Shown: piece after piece, positions 1-7,549 of the stretch
Layout of the letters: the number at the start of each line of letters is the position of its first letter
Numbering within the stretch: the first letter of the stretch is position 1
DNA from: Muribaculaceae bacterium
GTDB lineage: Bacteria; Bacteroidota; Bacteroidia; Bacteroidales; Muribaculaceae
Length of the DNA stretch: 23,765 nucleotides
Reading direction: 5' to 3'
NCBI GenBank assembly: GCA_024400895.1
Contig: JAKSMA010000008.1
Location: 1-23,765 of the forward strand
Position numbers and translations under genes: made by a program
Notes under the pieces: model-generated
The model's input: only the letters and a program-made list of their open reading frames with translations
Database searches by the model: none
What the model was told of the DNA's origin: nothing

Positions 1-144
1 GGTTTTTGGTCCAAAAGCGAACTAAAAAATGGTGTTTCAGGTGTTTCAGGTGTTTCGCGCGTTTCTGGTGATTCTGTAAATTCTGAAGAAACTGACATTT
101 GCTATAATAACGGAATATATTTATTTGGCATTGTGCCATTTTAA
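1..144 (+). CDS. Possible 3' end of an unrecognised gene, cut by the window edge
   Basis: Frame 1 is open from the first base to a TAA at 142-144 (47 codons), while the other two forward frames close within about 70 bases. The end of the translation (CYNNGIYLFGIVPF) looks protein-like. A 9-bp tandem repeat at 31-57 falls in frame and encodes Gly-Val-Ser three times, which fits coding DNA because the unit is a multiple of three. I do not recognise a family, and a chance open frame of this length cannot be excluded. A short weak hairpin (TGGCA, loop TTG, TGCCA at 126-138) followed by a T-rich stretch overlaps the end and might act as terminator. Confidence 0.35.
   Translation, partial: GFWSKSELKNGVSGVSGVSRVSGDSVNSEETDICYNNGIYLFGIVPF
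31..57 (+). repeat. 9-bp tandem repeat, three copies
   Basis: Unit ggtgtttca occurs at 31-39 and 40-48, with a third copy at 49-57 differing only in its last base. It is in frame with the open frame that ends at 144, giving a Gly-Val-Ser repeat. Confidence 0.85.
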
Positions 145-226
145 TCTTTTTGATTGATGTATGAGATTTATAATGGGGAGCAATTTCTAATATTCGTGTG
201 GGAGCGGATATATGGAAAAAGTTTCG

Positions 227-234
227 TAAATTTG
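227..234 (+). promoter_or_regulatory. Putative -7 element of the dpp4 promoter
   Basis: TAAATTTG matches the Bacteroidota -7 consensus TAnnTTTG and lies 21 bases before the ATG at 256, which would give a very short leader. No good TTTG -33 box is seen at the expected 19-21 bp spacing, so this is a partial match only. Confidence 0.35.
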
Positions 235-255
235 TAAGTTAAAATTGCATTTGAT

Positions 256-2433
256 ATGAAGATTTTGAATAAAATATTGGTGGGGGCTGTGATGGCCTCT
301 GCGTCGGTGATGAGTGTAGGAGCGCTGGAGTTGGAGGATTTCGTGCTTTCATATCGTCCTTATGGCATTGCTGCCACTCAAAAGGCGCTCAATGGCGAGT
401 ATTACTATCAGAAGAGCGTTGACGGATCGAAAATCTATAAGATTGCCTACAAAAACGAGGCCGATGAAACCACTGTGTTTGACAGCGAAGAATTGCGTGG
501 CTGTAAAATTACTGATTGGGATGGCTATGAGATGAGTGCCGACGAGAGTAAGATTTTGCTGCATACCGACACGAAAATGGTGTATCGCTATTCTTTCACT
601 GCCGACTATTATGTGTATGATGTGAAGACACAGCGCATCACCAAACTCACCGAGGAAGGCGGAGAGGAGATTGCTACGCTGAGCCCCGACAATGAGAAGG
701 TGGCATTTGTGAAAAATAATAATGTGTACGTCAAGAATTTGGTTGACGGCACTGTGACCACTGTCACTACCGACGGCGAGAAGAACAAGGTGATTAATGG
801 TGTGCCCGACTGGGTGTATCAGGAGGAATTTGGCATTCTCAATTCGCTGAGGTGGTCGCCAAGCAGTAGTACGCTGGCGTTTATCCGTTTTGATGAGAGC
901 GAAGTGCCGATGTATTCGATGACGATGTATGAGGGCGATTGTCACCCTAACAAAGACTATGCGTTGTATCCCGGTAGTTACGACTATAAATATCCTGTGG
1001 CTGGCGAGAAAAATTCGGTGGTGAGTGTAATGGCTTTCGATCTTGCCGCTAAGCAACTCAAGAAGATGAATCTGCCTATTACCGATGAGCACTATGTGCC
1101 TCACATCGACTATGGTGCACAGGACGACCGACTGATGGTGAGCACGCTCAACCGCACACAAAACGATTTCCACATCTATGCGGTGAACACTGCTACGACA
1201 GCAGCAACCGAAGTGTATGCAGAGCAGTCTTCGTCTTGGATTGATAGCGAAACGGCCAACAATGTGAAATACTACGATTCGTTTTTTGTGATTCCAAGCG
1301 AAAAGTCGGGCTATATGCATCTCTATCAGTATACCTACGATGGCTCGCTGATGAAGCAACTCACCTCGGGCAACGACAATGTGACCGATTTCTACGGCTA
1401 CGACAAGGCACACAAACTGTTCTACTACCAACGCACCGATGGCCCTCTCGACCGCGTGGTGGAAAGTGTGGATGCCACAGGAAAGGTGACAGCATTGACT
1501 AAAGGCAAGGGCACATACAGTGCGAAATTCAACAGTAATTTTAAATACTATATTCGCACCTTCAGTTCGCAGCGTGTACCTAACCAATATGCCATTTACA
1601 ATGTGAATGGCAAGAAAGTGCGCGACTTGCAGCTCAACAGCGAATTTGCAGAAAACTATACAGCTCCTGAGGTGCCTCACCGTGAGTTTATCACAGTGGA
1701 GAGCGATGCCTCCACCCTGAATGGCTATATTATCAAACCTGTGGATTTCGACCCATCGAAAAAGTATCCTGTGATTATGAATCAGTACAGCGGTCCAGGC
1801 TCGCAACAAGTGCTTAACAAGTGGAGTATGGACTGGCAGGAATACTTTGCTACACAGGGATTCATCGTGGCTTGTGTGGATGGCCGTGGCACTGGTGGCC
1901 GCGAAAAGGCGTTCCAAAGCGTGGTTTATCAGAAGTTGGGCAAATACGAGAGTATCGACCAGATTGCTGCGGCAAAGTATATGGCAAGTCTGCCTTATGT
2001 TGATGCTAACCACATTGGCATCTGGGGCTGGAGCTACGGCGGCTATGAAGCGCTGATGGCGATGTCGACCCCTGGCAGTAACTATGCTGCGGGTGTGGCT
2101 ATAGCCCCAGTGACTTCGTGGAAATTCTACGACACCATTTATGCCGAACGCTATATGCGTACGCCACAGGAAAATCCTGACGGGTACCGCGATGGCGCTC
2201 CGCTTGACAACTACGACAAACTCAAGGGGAAGTTGCTGATTATGTGGGGTAGTGCCGATGATAATGTGCACGTAATCAACTCAATGCAGTATATCTCAAA
2301 ACTCCATGGTCAAGGCACTCAGTTCGATATGATGGTGTATCCCAACATGAATCACAGCATCAATGGCTGTGGTATTCGTTTGCCTCTCTACCAACGCGTT
2401 CTCAATTTCTTCAAAACCCATCTCCAGAAGTAA
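256..2433 (+). CDS. Dipeptidyl peptidase IV family serine peptidase (S9B), secreted
   Basis: This is a 725-residue exported prolyl dipeptidyl peptidase that removes X-Pro or X-Ala dipeptides from peptide N-termini, probably in the periplasm. Residues 1-23 are a Sec signal peptide with a cleavage site near SVGA. The first ~480 residues are the beta-propeller (DPPIV_N) and the rest the alpha/beta hydrolase. The catalytic triad is visible: Ser593 in GWSYGG, Asp668 in SADDNVH and His700 in NMNHS; the Ser-Asp and Asp-His spacings (75 and 32) are like those of human DPP4 (78 and 32). The double Glu that binds the substrate amino terminus is present at 190-191 (DWVYQEE). Length is normal for the family. 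It is monocistronic: its stop codon touches the first unit of an 8-bp repeat array. Substrate preference beyond the family is inferred. Confidence 0.93.
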   Translation: MKILNKILVGAVMASASVMSVGALELEDFVLSYRPYGIAATQKALNGEYYYQKSVDGSKIYKIAYKNEADETTVFDSEELRGCKITDWDGYEMSADESKILLHTDTKMVYRYSFTADYYVYDVKTQRITKLTEEGGEEIATLSPDNEKVAFVKNNNVYVKNLVDGTVTTVTTDGEKNKVINGVPDWVYQEEFGILNSLRWSPSSSTLAFIRFDESEVPMYSMTMYEGDCHPNKDYALYPGSYDYKYPVAGEKNSVVSVMAFDLAAKQLKKMNLPITDEHYVPHIDYGAQDDRLMVSTLNRTQNDFHIYAVNTATTAATEVYAEQSSSWIDSETANNVKYYDSFFVIPSEKSGYMHLYQYTYDGSLMKQLTSGNDNVTDFYGYDKAHKLFYYQRTDGPLDRVVESVDATGKVTALTKGKGTYSAKFNSNFKYYIRTFSSQRVPNQYAIYNVNGKKVRDLQLNSEFAENYTAPEVPHREFITVESDASTLNGYIIKPVDFDPSKKYPVIMNQYSGPGSQQVLNKWSMDWQEYFATQGFIVACVDGRGTGGREKAFQSVVYQKLGKYESIDQIAAAKYMASLPYVDANHIGIWGWSYGGYEALMAMSTPGSNYAAGVAIAPVTSWKFYDTIYAERYMRTPQENPDGYRDGAPLDNYDKLKGKLLIMWGSADDNVHVINSMQYISKLHGQGTQFDMMVYPNMNHSINGCGIRLPLYQRVLNFFKTHLQK

Positions 2434-2504
2434 GTCTGAAAGTCTAAGAGTCTAAAAGTCTAAGAGTCTAAGAGCTCAAGAGCTTAAGAGTCTAAGAGCT
2501 CAAG
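2433..2504 (+). repeat. Left array: nine 8-bp units, consensus AGTCTAAG
   Basis: Nine contiguous 8-bp units start at 2433, 2441, 2449, 2457, 2465, 2473, 2481, 2489 and 2497, followed by a partial tenth. Variants are AGTCTGAA, AGTCTAAA, AGCTCAAG and AGCTTAAG. The second half also contains short palindromes (GAGCTC, CTTAAG). The first unit overlaps the final A of the dpp4 stop codon. Confidence 0.9.
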
Positions 2505-2653
2505 AGTTTATGGGGCAAACCAAAAGGGGCAATGTGACTTGAGGGACGTGGTATTGGCGATTTAGAAGAGAGAAATTTGATGACGACGGTGTGCCAATGC
2601 TTTGGCGATTCTGTCATTTGTTATTGTAAATGAAATAATATTTTGGGAGGATA

Positions 2654-3040
2654 ATGGCTTCTAATAGACGATTTGAAAACTTGTTTGTGTGGAATGAGGC
2701 AAGGGCTACAGTGATATCTATTTATCAGATGATGCAACACAACCATGATTATGGTTTTAAGGACCAAATCCAACGGGCTGCAGTAAGTGTGATGAATAAT
2801 ATTGCAGAGGGGGCTGAATGTGGCACTGATGCTAAATTTATAAATTTTCTGAATATTGCAAAAGGAAGTTGTGCGGAAGTGAGAAGTATGCTTTATCTTT
2901 GTGAAGATTTAAAATATTGTTCTAAAGAAAAAAGAGAAGAAATTCAGAAGATGGTATCAATTATTTCGTCTGGTATTTCAAAAATGATACACTCAATATC
3001 GTCTTCCGACTACAAACAGCCAAAAATATGCCAAGAGTGA
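2654..3040 (+). CDS. Four-helix-bundle protein, 23S rRNA intervening-sequence (S23/Avd-like) family
   Basis: This is a 128-residue, mostly helical protein. It has the family signature in the usual order: the F-x-x-L-x-V-W start (residues 7-13), QIQRAAVS (38-45), NIAEG (49-53) and FLNIAKGS (65-72), then a long C-terminal helix. The family includes proteins encoded in 23S rRNA intervening sequences and is related to the Avd accessory protein of diversity-generating retroelements, which binds nucleic acid. The role of stand-alone members is unknown. The start is supported by GGGAGG at 2645-2650, one of the few Shine-Dalgarno-like sequences here, though spacing to the ATG is tight. The usual VSIPSNIAEG is VSVMNNIAEG here. 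The gene is far more AT-rich (sampled 60-base lines about 25-33% GC) than dpp4. It sits between inverted 8-bp repeat arrays; no rRNA gene or reverse transcriptase is nearby. Confidence 0.85.
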   Translation: MASNRRFENLFVWNEARATVISIYQMMQHNHDYGFKDQIQRAAVSVMNNIAEGAECGTDAKFINFLNIAKGSCAEVRSMLYLCEDLKYCSKEKREEIQKMVSIISSGISKMIHSISSSDYKQPKICQE

Positions 3041-3080
3041 ATAATTTGAATTAATAGCACGGCTGTTGGATTATATAACT

Positions 3081-3112
3081 TTTAGACTTTTTGTCTTTTA
3101 TACTGTTAGACT
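3081..3112 (-). repeat. Right array: four 8-bp units in inverted orientation
   Basis: Read on the minus strand, the units are AGTCTAAC, AGTATAAA, AGACAAAA and AGTCTAAA, followed by AGT and decay. Period and sequence match the left array at 2433-2504 but in opposite orientation. The array ends 6 bp before the miaA ATG and so forms most of its leader. Confidence 0.8.
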
Positions 3113-3118
3113 TAATAA

Positions 3119-4033
3119 ATGAAAGATTTGATTGTGATTACAGGCCCTACAGCGTCGGGAAAAACTGGTAAGGCAGTGGCGCTTGCAAAGGCGCTCGATG
3201 CCGAAATTATCAGTGCCGCCGCGCGTCCGCCCTATCGTGGTACGGATTTGGGCACAGGAAAAGACCTGGAGGAATATGCCGATGTGCCGTACCACATGAT
3301 AGACATTTGCCCAGCGGGCTATAAATACAACTTGTTTGAGTTCCTTCGCGATTATCAGAAGTGCTACGACGATATTCGCGCGCGAGGAAAGCAGGTGATT
3401 CTTTGTGGCGGCACCGGGCTGTATGTGGAAAGTGTGCTCAAGGGAATCCAATTGCCGCCTGTGCCCCAGAACGTGGCGTTGCGAGCAGAACTTGAAACCA
3501 AGAGCCTCGAAGAACTCACCGAGATTTTGAAATCGTATAAAACGCTCCGAAACAATAGCGACATCGACACCTGCAAGCGTGCCATTCGCGCCATAGAAAT
3601 TTGCGTGTACTATCACGAAAATCCCACATTGAAACTTGCCACCGAGCCGCACCCGCTGGAAAATGCGCTGACAATAGGGGTGAGCATTCCACGCGACGAT
3701 CGACGTCAGCGTATTACCGACCGCTTGAAGGCGCGCTTGGATGCTGGCATGGTGGATGAGGTGCGTCGTCTGATAGACGAAGAAGGTGTGGCCGCCGAAG
3801 ATTTGATTTACTATGGTTTGGAATATAAGTATATCACCAAGCATGTGATTGGCGAACTCACATTCGATGAGATGTTTACTGGCCTTGAAACAGCCATTCA
3901 TCAGTTTGCCAAGCGCCAGATGACTTGGTTCCGAGGAATGGAGCGTCGAGGTTTCCCAATCAATTGGATACCCTACAATCTGTCAAATGAAGAATTTACC
4001 CACCAAGTAAAAGTCTTGATGGGCGAACAGTGA
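3119..4033 (+). CDS. miaA: tRNA dimethylallyltransferase MiaA with altered catalytic loop
   Basis: MiaA adds the isopentenyl group to A37 of tRNAs that read UNN codons, the first step toward ms2i6A. The P-loop GPTASGKT is intact (9-16), as are GTGKD (45-49), CGGTGLY and the C-terminal HQFAKRQMTWFRG typical of Bacteroidota MiaA; length (304) is normal. The loop after strand 2 is not normal. Families show ADSRQ(V/I)Y, with the Asp acting as catalytic base, but here residues 33-39 read AAARPPY. Asp34, Ser35, Gln37 and the aliphatic residue at 38 are replaced by Ala, Ala, Pro and Pro through single-base changes within 3218-3232, all to G or C. The frame is kept, so either the enzyme is crippled, it works differently, or this is a local sequence error. 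The leader consists of the inverted 8-bp repeat array; no clear promoter is seen. Confidence 0.9.
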   Translation: MKDLIVITGPTASGKTGKAVALAKALDAEIISAAARPPYRGTDLGTGKDLEEYADVPYHMIDICPAGYKYNLFEFLRDYQKCYDDIRARGKQVILCGGTGLYVESVLKGIQLPPVPQNVALRAELETKSLEELTEILKSYKTLRNNSDIDTCKRAIRAIEICVYYHENPTLKLATEPHPLENALTIGVSIPRDDRRQRITDRLKARLDAGMVDEVRRLIDEEGVAAEDLIYYGLEYKYITKHVIGELTFDEMFTGLETAIHQFAKRQMTWFRGMERRGFPINWIPYNLSNEEFTHQVKVLMGEQ

Positions 4034-4097
4034 ACAACGAATATCTTCCACAAGTTTTTCGGCGTACAGAACAGCTTTTCACGAATTAGATATTGAA

Positions 4098-4147
4098 GAT
4101 TAAGTATCAGGGCAGCAAGTGGTCGCTTGCTGCCCTGATACTTAATC
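4098..4147. terminator. Bidirectional terminator hairpin, perfect 22-bp stem
   Basis: Arms 4098-4119 and 4126-4147 are perfectly complementary around a 6-base loop (tggtcg). It lies between the convergent ends of miaA and the C26-M19 gene, where a shared terminator is expected. The T-run is short on the plus side. On the minus side the T6 run precedes the hairpin, so termination may rely on the stem itself. Confidence 0.75.
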
Positions 4148-4169
4148 TGTTATAAAAAATGTGATAGCT

Positions 4170-6017
4170 TTATTGAGCGTTCATTGCGCGGAAGAAATTA
4201 CCGCCCCAAATCTTGCCGAGGTCCGACTCTGAATAGCCGAGTTCAAGCAGTCGCATGGTGATGTTGATGAGGTCGTTGTCGGCTTCAAGTCCTGGCACGC
4301 CGCCACCGCCGTCAAAGTCGGTGCCCACGCCCACGTGGTCGACGCCTGCCACCTTCACCATATAGTCGAGATGCTTGATGAAATCGTCAATGGTTGCTTT
4401 ACCGTCTTTCTTGAGAAATTCTGTGTAGGCCACAGTTTGCACCACGCCACCATGCTGTGCCAGTGCTTTGAGTTGGGCATCGGTAAGGTTGCGGTCGTGG
4501 TCGCATAGCGCTTTCGCACCGGAATGAGTGCAAACCACAGGTTTGGTGCTCATCTTCAACACATCCCAGAATGTGCCTTCGCTGCAGTGCGAGAGATCGA
4601 TGAGGATTCCTAAATTATTCATTTCCTTAACCACCTTCTTGCCGAAATCGGTGAGACCTTTATTGCTGTCTTCCGAATTGCTGGAGCTGTGGCAAATCTG
4701 ATTGTCCCATGTGTGAGTGAGTGTAATGTATTTCACACCTTTATCTGCAAGAGTCTTCACTTTTGTGATATCTTTGCCTATGCCGAGCCCGTTTTCCACA
4801 CCCAGGAAAATCGCTTTCTTACCTTCGGCTTTCAGTCGCTTCACATCCTTGTCGGAGAGGGCAAGACCGCACAACTGCGAATTCTTGTTGATTTGTTGCA
4901 TCGTCACATTGAAGAGTTCCAATGTGCGATTCCAAGCCACATTATAAGTTTCATCGTTGAGAGGTTTTGCTACGTGTTGTTTTTTGCCATCCTTCATGAC
5001 AGTGTTCTCTGAACTCACCCATGCAGCGAAAAATTGCGAATCGAGCATACCTTCCTGCATCTTAGCAAGGTTCACGCAGTTGTCGCTCCTTTCGCCCAAT
5101 TGTGCTTCGCCTTTGACAAAACAGAGTGGGGCGTCGGTATGGCTGTCGACAGAGAGAATGCGAGAGTGGATGTCTTTCGCCTTCTTGAAAAGTTTTGCTT
5201 CGCCAAGGAAGAAGTTGAAAATCTTGTTCATGTCTTTGTCTTCACCCTTGAATCCTTCGGGATGCCACTGCACACCAATGATGCGGCGAAGAGGGTAGAA
5301 GTCGATGGCCTCCACCACGCCGTCGCTACTGGTGGCATCGAGGTGGGCGCCCTGTGCAAGTACATTGACTGACTGATGATGGGCACTATTGACCTCTAAA
5401 GTTGATTTTCCAATAATCTTTGCAAGCATACTGCCGTCGTTAATCGAAATGGAGTGGATGCGTTTTGCCCCGGCAGTAACACGGTGGCTGATGCTCTTGT
5501 CGGCCACTTGCGATGGGATGTCTTGAATTAGACTACCACCAAAGGCCACATTTAGCATTTGGCATCCACGGCAGATTCCGAGCATAGGGATGTTGCGATT
5601 GGCGGCGAGGCGAATGAGCTTCAGTTCGTTCACATCGCGTAGTGTGTCAACCGATCCGAGTTTTTCGTGCGCCTTCTCGTTGAAGTATGACGGGTCGGCA
5701 TCCACACCACCAATCAGCAATAGTCCATCTATATCTTTCACCACTTCTGCCAGGTAGGCAGTGGTAGTGTCGACGGGGATGATGAGTGGCAGACCACCAG
5801 CACGGATGATGGCATCGTAGTAGGTTTTACTAACAACTGAAGTATTTGTCCCTGTAGAGGCTGTGAGGCCTATAATTGGGCGTCGCTGGCTTGTTGGTGC
5901 AATATTTGCAGCATCTGCTTCTTTATTGACTTGATCCAACGCCGCAGAGTTTTTCTGACTGTTGCCAAGCAAAGTGATGGTGAAAGCGAAAAATATTGCG
6001 AGTGATATTTTTTTCAT
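4170..6017 (-). CDS. Secreted fusion: class I GATase-like (C26) hydrolase plus M19 membrane-type dipeptidase
   Basis: This 615-residue protein carries two hydrolases. After a signal peptide (about 1-20, no lipobox), residues ~46-275 are a C26 gamma-glutamyl hydrolase fold with nucleophile Cys149 in GICRGCQ and His252/Glu254 in WHPEG. Residues ~285-615 are an M19 renal-type dipeptidase with the zinc ligands and catalytic residues in place: His293 and Asp295 (DSHTD), Glu408 (GVENG), His477 (DLSH), His498 (THSG), Arg509 and Asp567 (GTDFDG). Both active sites look complete. By family, C26 opens gamma-glutamyl bonds and M19 cuts dipeptides including Cys-Gly and those with D-residues, so the pair could degrade gamma-glutamyl peptides such as glutathione or peptidoglycan fragments stepwise; this is inference. 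It lies 69 bp after rodA on the same strand, so it may be read from the mre transcript. Confidence 0.88.
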   Translation of the reverse strand: MKKISLAIFFAFTITLLGNSQKNSAALDQVNKEADAANIAPTSQRRPIIGLTASTGTNTSVVSKTYYDAIIRAGGLPLIIPVDTTTAYLAEVVKDIDGLLLIGGVDADPSYFNEKAHEKLGSVDTLRDVNELKLIRLAANRNIPMLGICRGCQMLNVAFGGSLIQDIPSQVADKSISHRVTAGAKRIHSISINDGSMLAKIIGKSTLEVNSAHHQSVNVLAQGAHLDATSSDGVVEAIDFYPLRRIIGVQWHPEGFKGEDKDMNKIFNFFLGEAKLFKKAKDIHSRILSVDSHTDAPLCFVKGEAQLGERSDNCVNLAKMQEGMLDSQFFAAWVSSENTVMKDGKKQHVAKPLNDETYNVAWNRTLELFNVTMQQINKNSQLCGLALSDKDVKRLKAEGKKAIFLGVENGLGIGKDITKVKTLADKGVKYITLTHTWDNQICHSSSNSEDSNKGLTDFGKKVVKEMNNLGILIDLSHCSEGTFWDVLKMSTKPVVCTHSGAKALCDHDRNLTDAQLKALAQHGGVVQTVAYTEFLKKDGKATIDDFIKHLDYMVKVAGVDHVGVGTDFDGGGGVPGLEADNDLINITMRLLELGYSESDLGKIWGGNFFRAMNAQ

Positions 6018-6086
6018 ATTTTTGATATTTTGAAAATATAAAAATGGAGCTTATTCCGAAAAAAGCCCAGTTGTATTCTTTTGTTT

Positions 6087-7544
6087 TTACCAAACGCCGT
6101 ATTGAGAGCGCGAAGCATCTATACGGAGAAGGATGAACAGCAAAGTGGTGAATCCCCAGAGCGATGAGCCTCCATAACTGAAGAATGGAAGCGGGATGCC
6201 AATAACTGGGCATAGCCCGAGCACCATGCCCACATTGATGCTCAAGTGGAATATGAGGATTGAGGCCACACAATAGGCGTAGACTCTGGCAAATGCTGTA
6301 TGCTGACGCTCTGCAATGGTGATGATTCGGAGAATCAAAGTGACGAATAGTGCAAGCACGGCAACCGAACCGGCAAACCCTTGTTCTTCACCGATGGTGC
6401 AGTAGATGAAGTCGGTGTGCTGTTCGGGCACATAACCAAATTTAGTTTGGGTTCCATTCAAGAAACCTTTGCCCCACAGACCTCCCGAGCCTATTGCAAT
6501 TTTACTTTGGTTCACATTATAGCCTTGTCCTTTCACGTCGTCTTCTATGGCAAGTGCCACTTTGATACGCATTTGCTGGTGTGGCTTCAGCACCTTGTTG
6601 AAAGCGAAATTCACAGTAAACAGCAAGCACAAACCGGCAATGGCAAATCCAATCGTAGTGAGAATCCTGCTGTTGTTGATTCTGATAAATTCCCACGCAA
6701 GATAGATGAGTGAGATGATGATAACGGGGAAGAAGAAAAGATATCCGTGAATATCGAATCCAAGAAAATGTGCACCGACAGCAAGCGCTCCCGAGCCCAA
6801 ATAGCCCAGCGCCACATTTCGTGCGGCAAAATGCGAACTGCAGTAGATGAAGAGCATCCCCACGATGATGACCATCAGAATGATGAACACACAAAATTCG
6901 CCTACTGTGATGCCCATGAATGGAATTGTGGAATATTTGAGGGCTACGACGAATATCACAATAGCCGACAAGCCAGCAAAGAGAACCAAACCTGTCAACC
7001 CTTCGCGGTAGAGCACAAATATGAAAATAGTGTAAACCAGTGCCGACCCTGTTTCGTTCTGAAGGATAATCAGCATAATTGGCAAGAGAATCATGCCTAC
7101 GGCAATGGCTATGTTTTTGGTCGAATTGAGGCTGAAGCCATATGTGCTAAATAATTTTGCCAGCGCCAGCGCCGTGGCAAACTTCGCAAACTCCGCTGGC
7201 TGAAGGCTTACAGGACCCAATACAATCCAAGAGTGCGACCCCTTTACGTTTGGTGCGATGAATATTGTCAGAAACAGCAATATCATCATGCCTCCGTAGA
7301 TGGGGTAGGCGTATGCTTCGTAGAACCGTCGGTCGATAAGCAACAAGGAGAATCCAAGGCATAGCGACAGGATAATCCAGCAAAACTGCTTGCCAGAATA
7401 AGTGTCGAAACTAAATAGGCTGGTCTCTTCAAAATTGTATTTTGCTGCATAGATGCTGATAGCTCCATAAATGGTCATTACCAAATACAGCAGAAGTGTA
7501 AACCAGTCGAGCGACTTAAAAATGCTATTTTCGTTACTGCTCAC
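6087..7544 (-). CDS. rodA: Rod-shape SEDS peptidoglycan glycosyltransferase RodA
   Basis: This integral membrane protein of 485 residues polymerises lipid II into glycan strands and works with PBP2. About ten hydrophobic segments are visible. SEDS signatures include SLQPAEFAKF, the QSKIAIGSGGLWGKGF block preceded by an acidic loop where the essential Asp lies, PEQHTDFIY, and the C-terminal GIPLPFFSYGGSS. It is longer than proteobacterial RodA (~370), as Bacteroidota members often are, because of an extra membrane region in the middle. The start is GTG at 7544, only 5 bp after the mrdA stop codon, with no Shine-Dalgarno; the next in-frame ATG would remove part of the first membrane segment, so translation is probably coupled to mrdA. 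Confidence 0.93.
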   Translation of the reverse strand: MSSNENSIFKSLDWFTLLLYLVMTIYGAISIYAAKYNFEETSLFSFDTYSGKQFCWIILSLCLGFSLLLIDRRFYEAYAYPIYGGMMILLFLTIFIAPNVKGSHSWIVLGPVSLQPAEFAKFATALALAKLFSTYGFSLNSTKNIAIAVGMILLPIMLIILQNETGSALVYTIFIFVLYREGLTGLVLFAGLSAIVIFVVALKYSTIPFMGITVGEFCVFIILMVIIVGMLFIYCSSHFAARNVALGYLGSGALAVGAHFLGFDIHGYLFFFPVIIISLIYLAWEFIRINNSRILTTIGFAIAGLCLLFTVNFAFNKVLKPHQQMRIKVALAIEDDVKGQGYNVNQSKIAIGSGGLWGKGFLNGTQTKFGYVPEQHTDFIYCTIGEEQGFAGSVAVLALFVTLILRIITIAERQHTAFARVYAYCVASILIFHLSINVGMVLGLCPVIGIPLPFFSYGGSSLWGFTTLLFILLRIDASRSQYGVW

Positions 7545-7549
7545 GTTGA

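Larger units (their letters stand above)
2433..3112 (+). mobile_element. Putative small element: four-helix-bundle gene between inverted 8-bp repeat arrays
   Basis: Two arrays with 8-bp period bound this 680-bp stretch. The left one (2433-2504) reads AGTCTAAG-like on the plus strand, the right one (3081-3112) on the minus strand. Aligned from the outside, the outer 32 bases of the two ends match at 25 of 32 positions, so they act as imperfect terminal inverted repeats. In RNA they could pair into a long stem. The unit starts on the last base of the dpp4 stop codon and ends 6 bp before the miaA start. It is clearly more AT-rich than its neighbours. No transposase is present. That the unit is mobile is inference; 23S rRNA intervening sequences are a known parallel, since some carry this protein family inside a terminal stem. 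Confidence 0.5.

Noticed and set aside
349..2271. 640-codon open frame on the minus strand inside the dpp4 gene
   Set aside because: It is antisense to a gene with a complete catalytic triad. Its product is a His/Ile/Val-rich string without domain pattern, as expected for the complement of a gene with biased codons.
2433..2504. CRISPR-like array
   Set aside because: The 8-bp units are contiguous with no spacers and no cas genes are near; it is a simple tandem array.
3098..3901. 267-codon minus-strand open frame inside miaA
   Set aside because: It is antisense to conserved MiaA coding sequence, with low-complexity composition and no recognisable motif.
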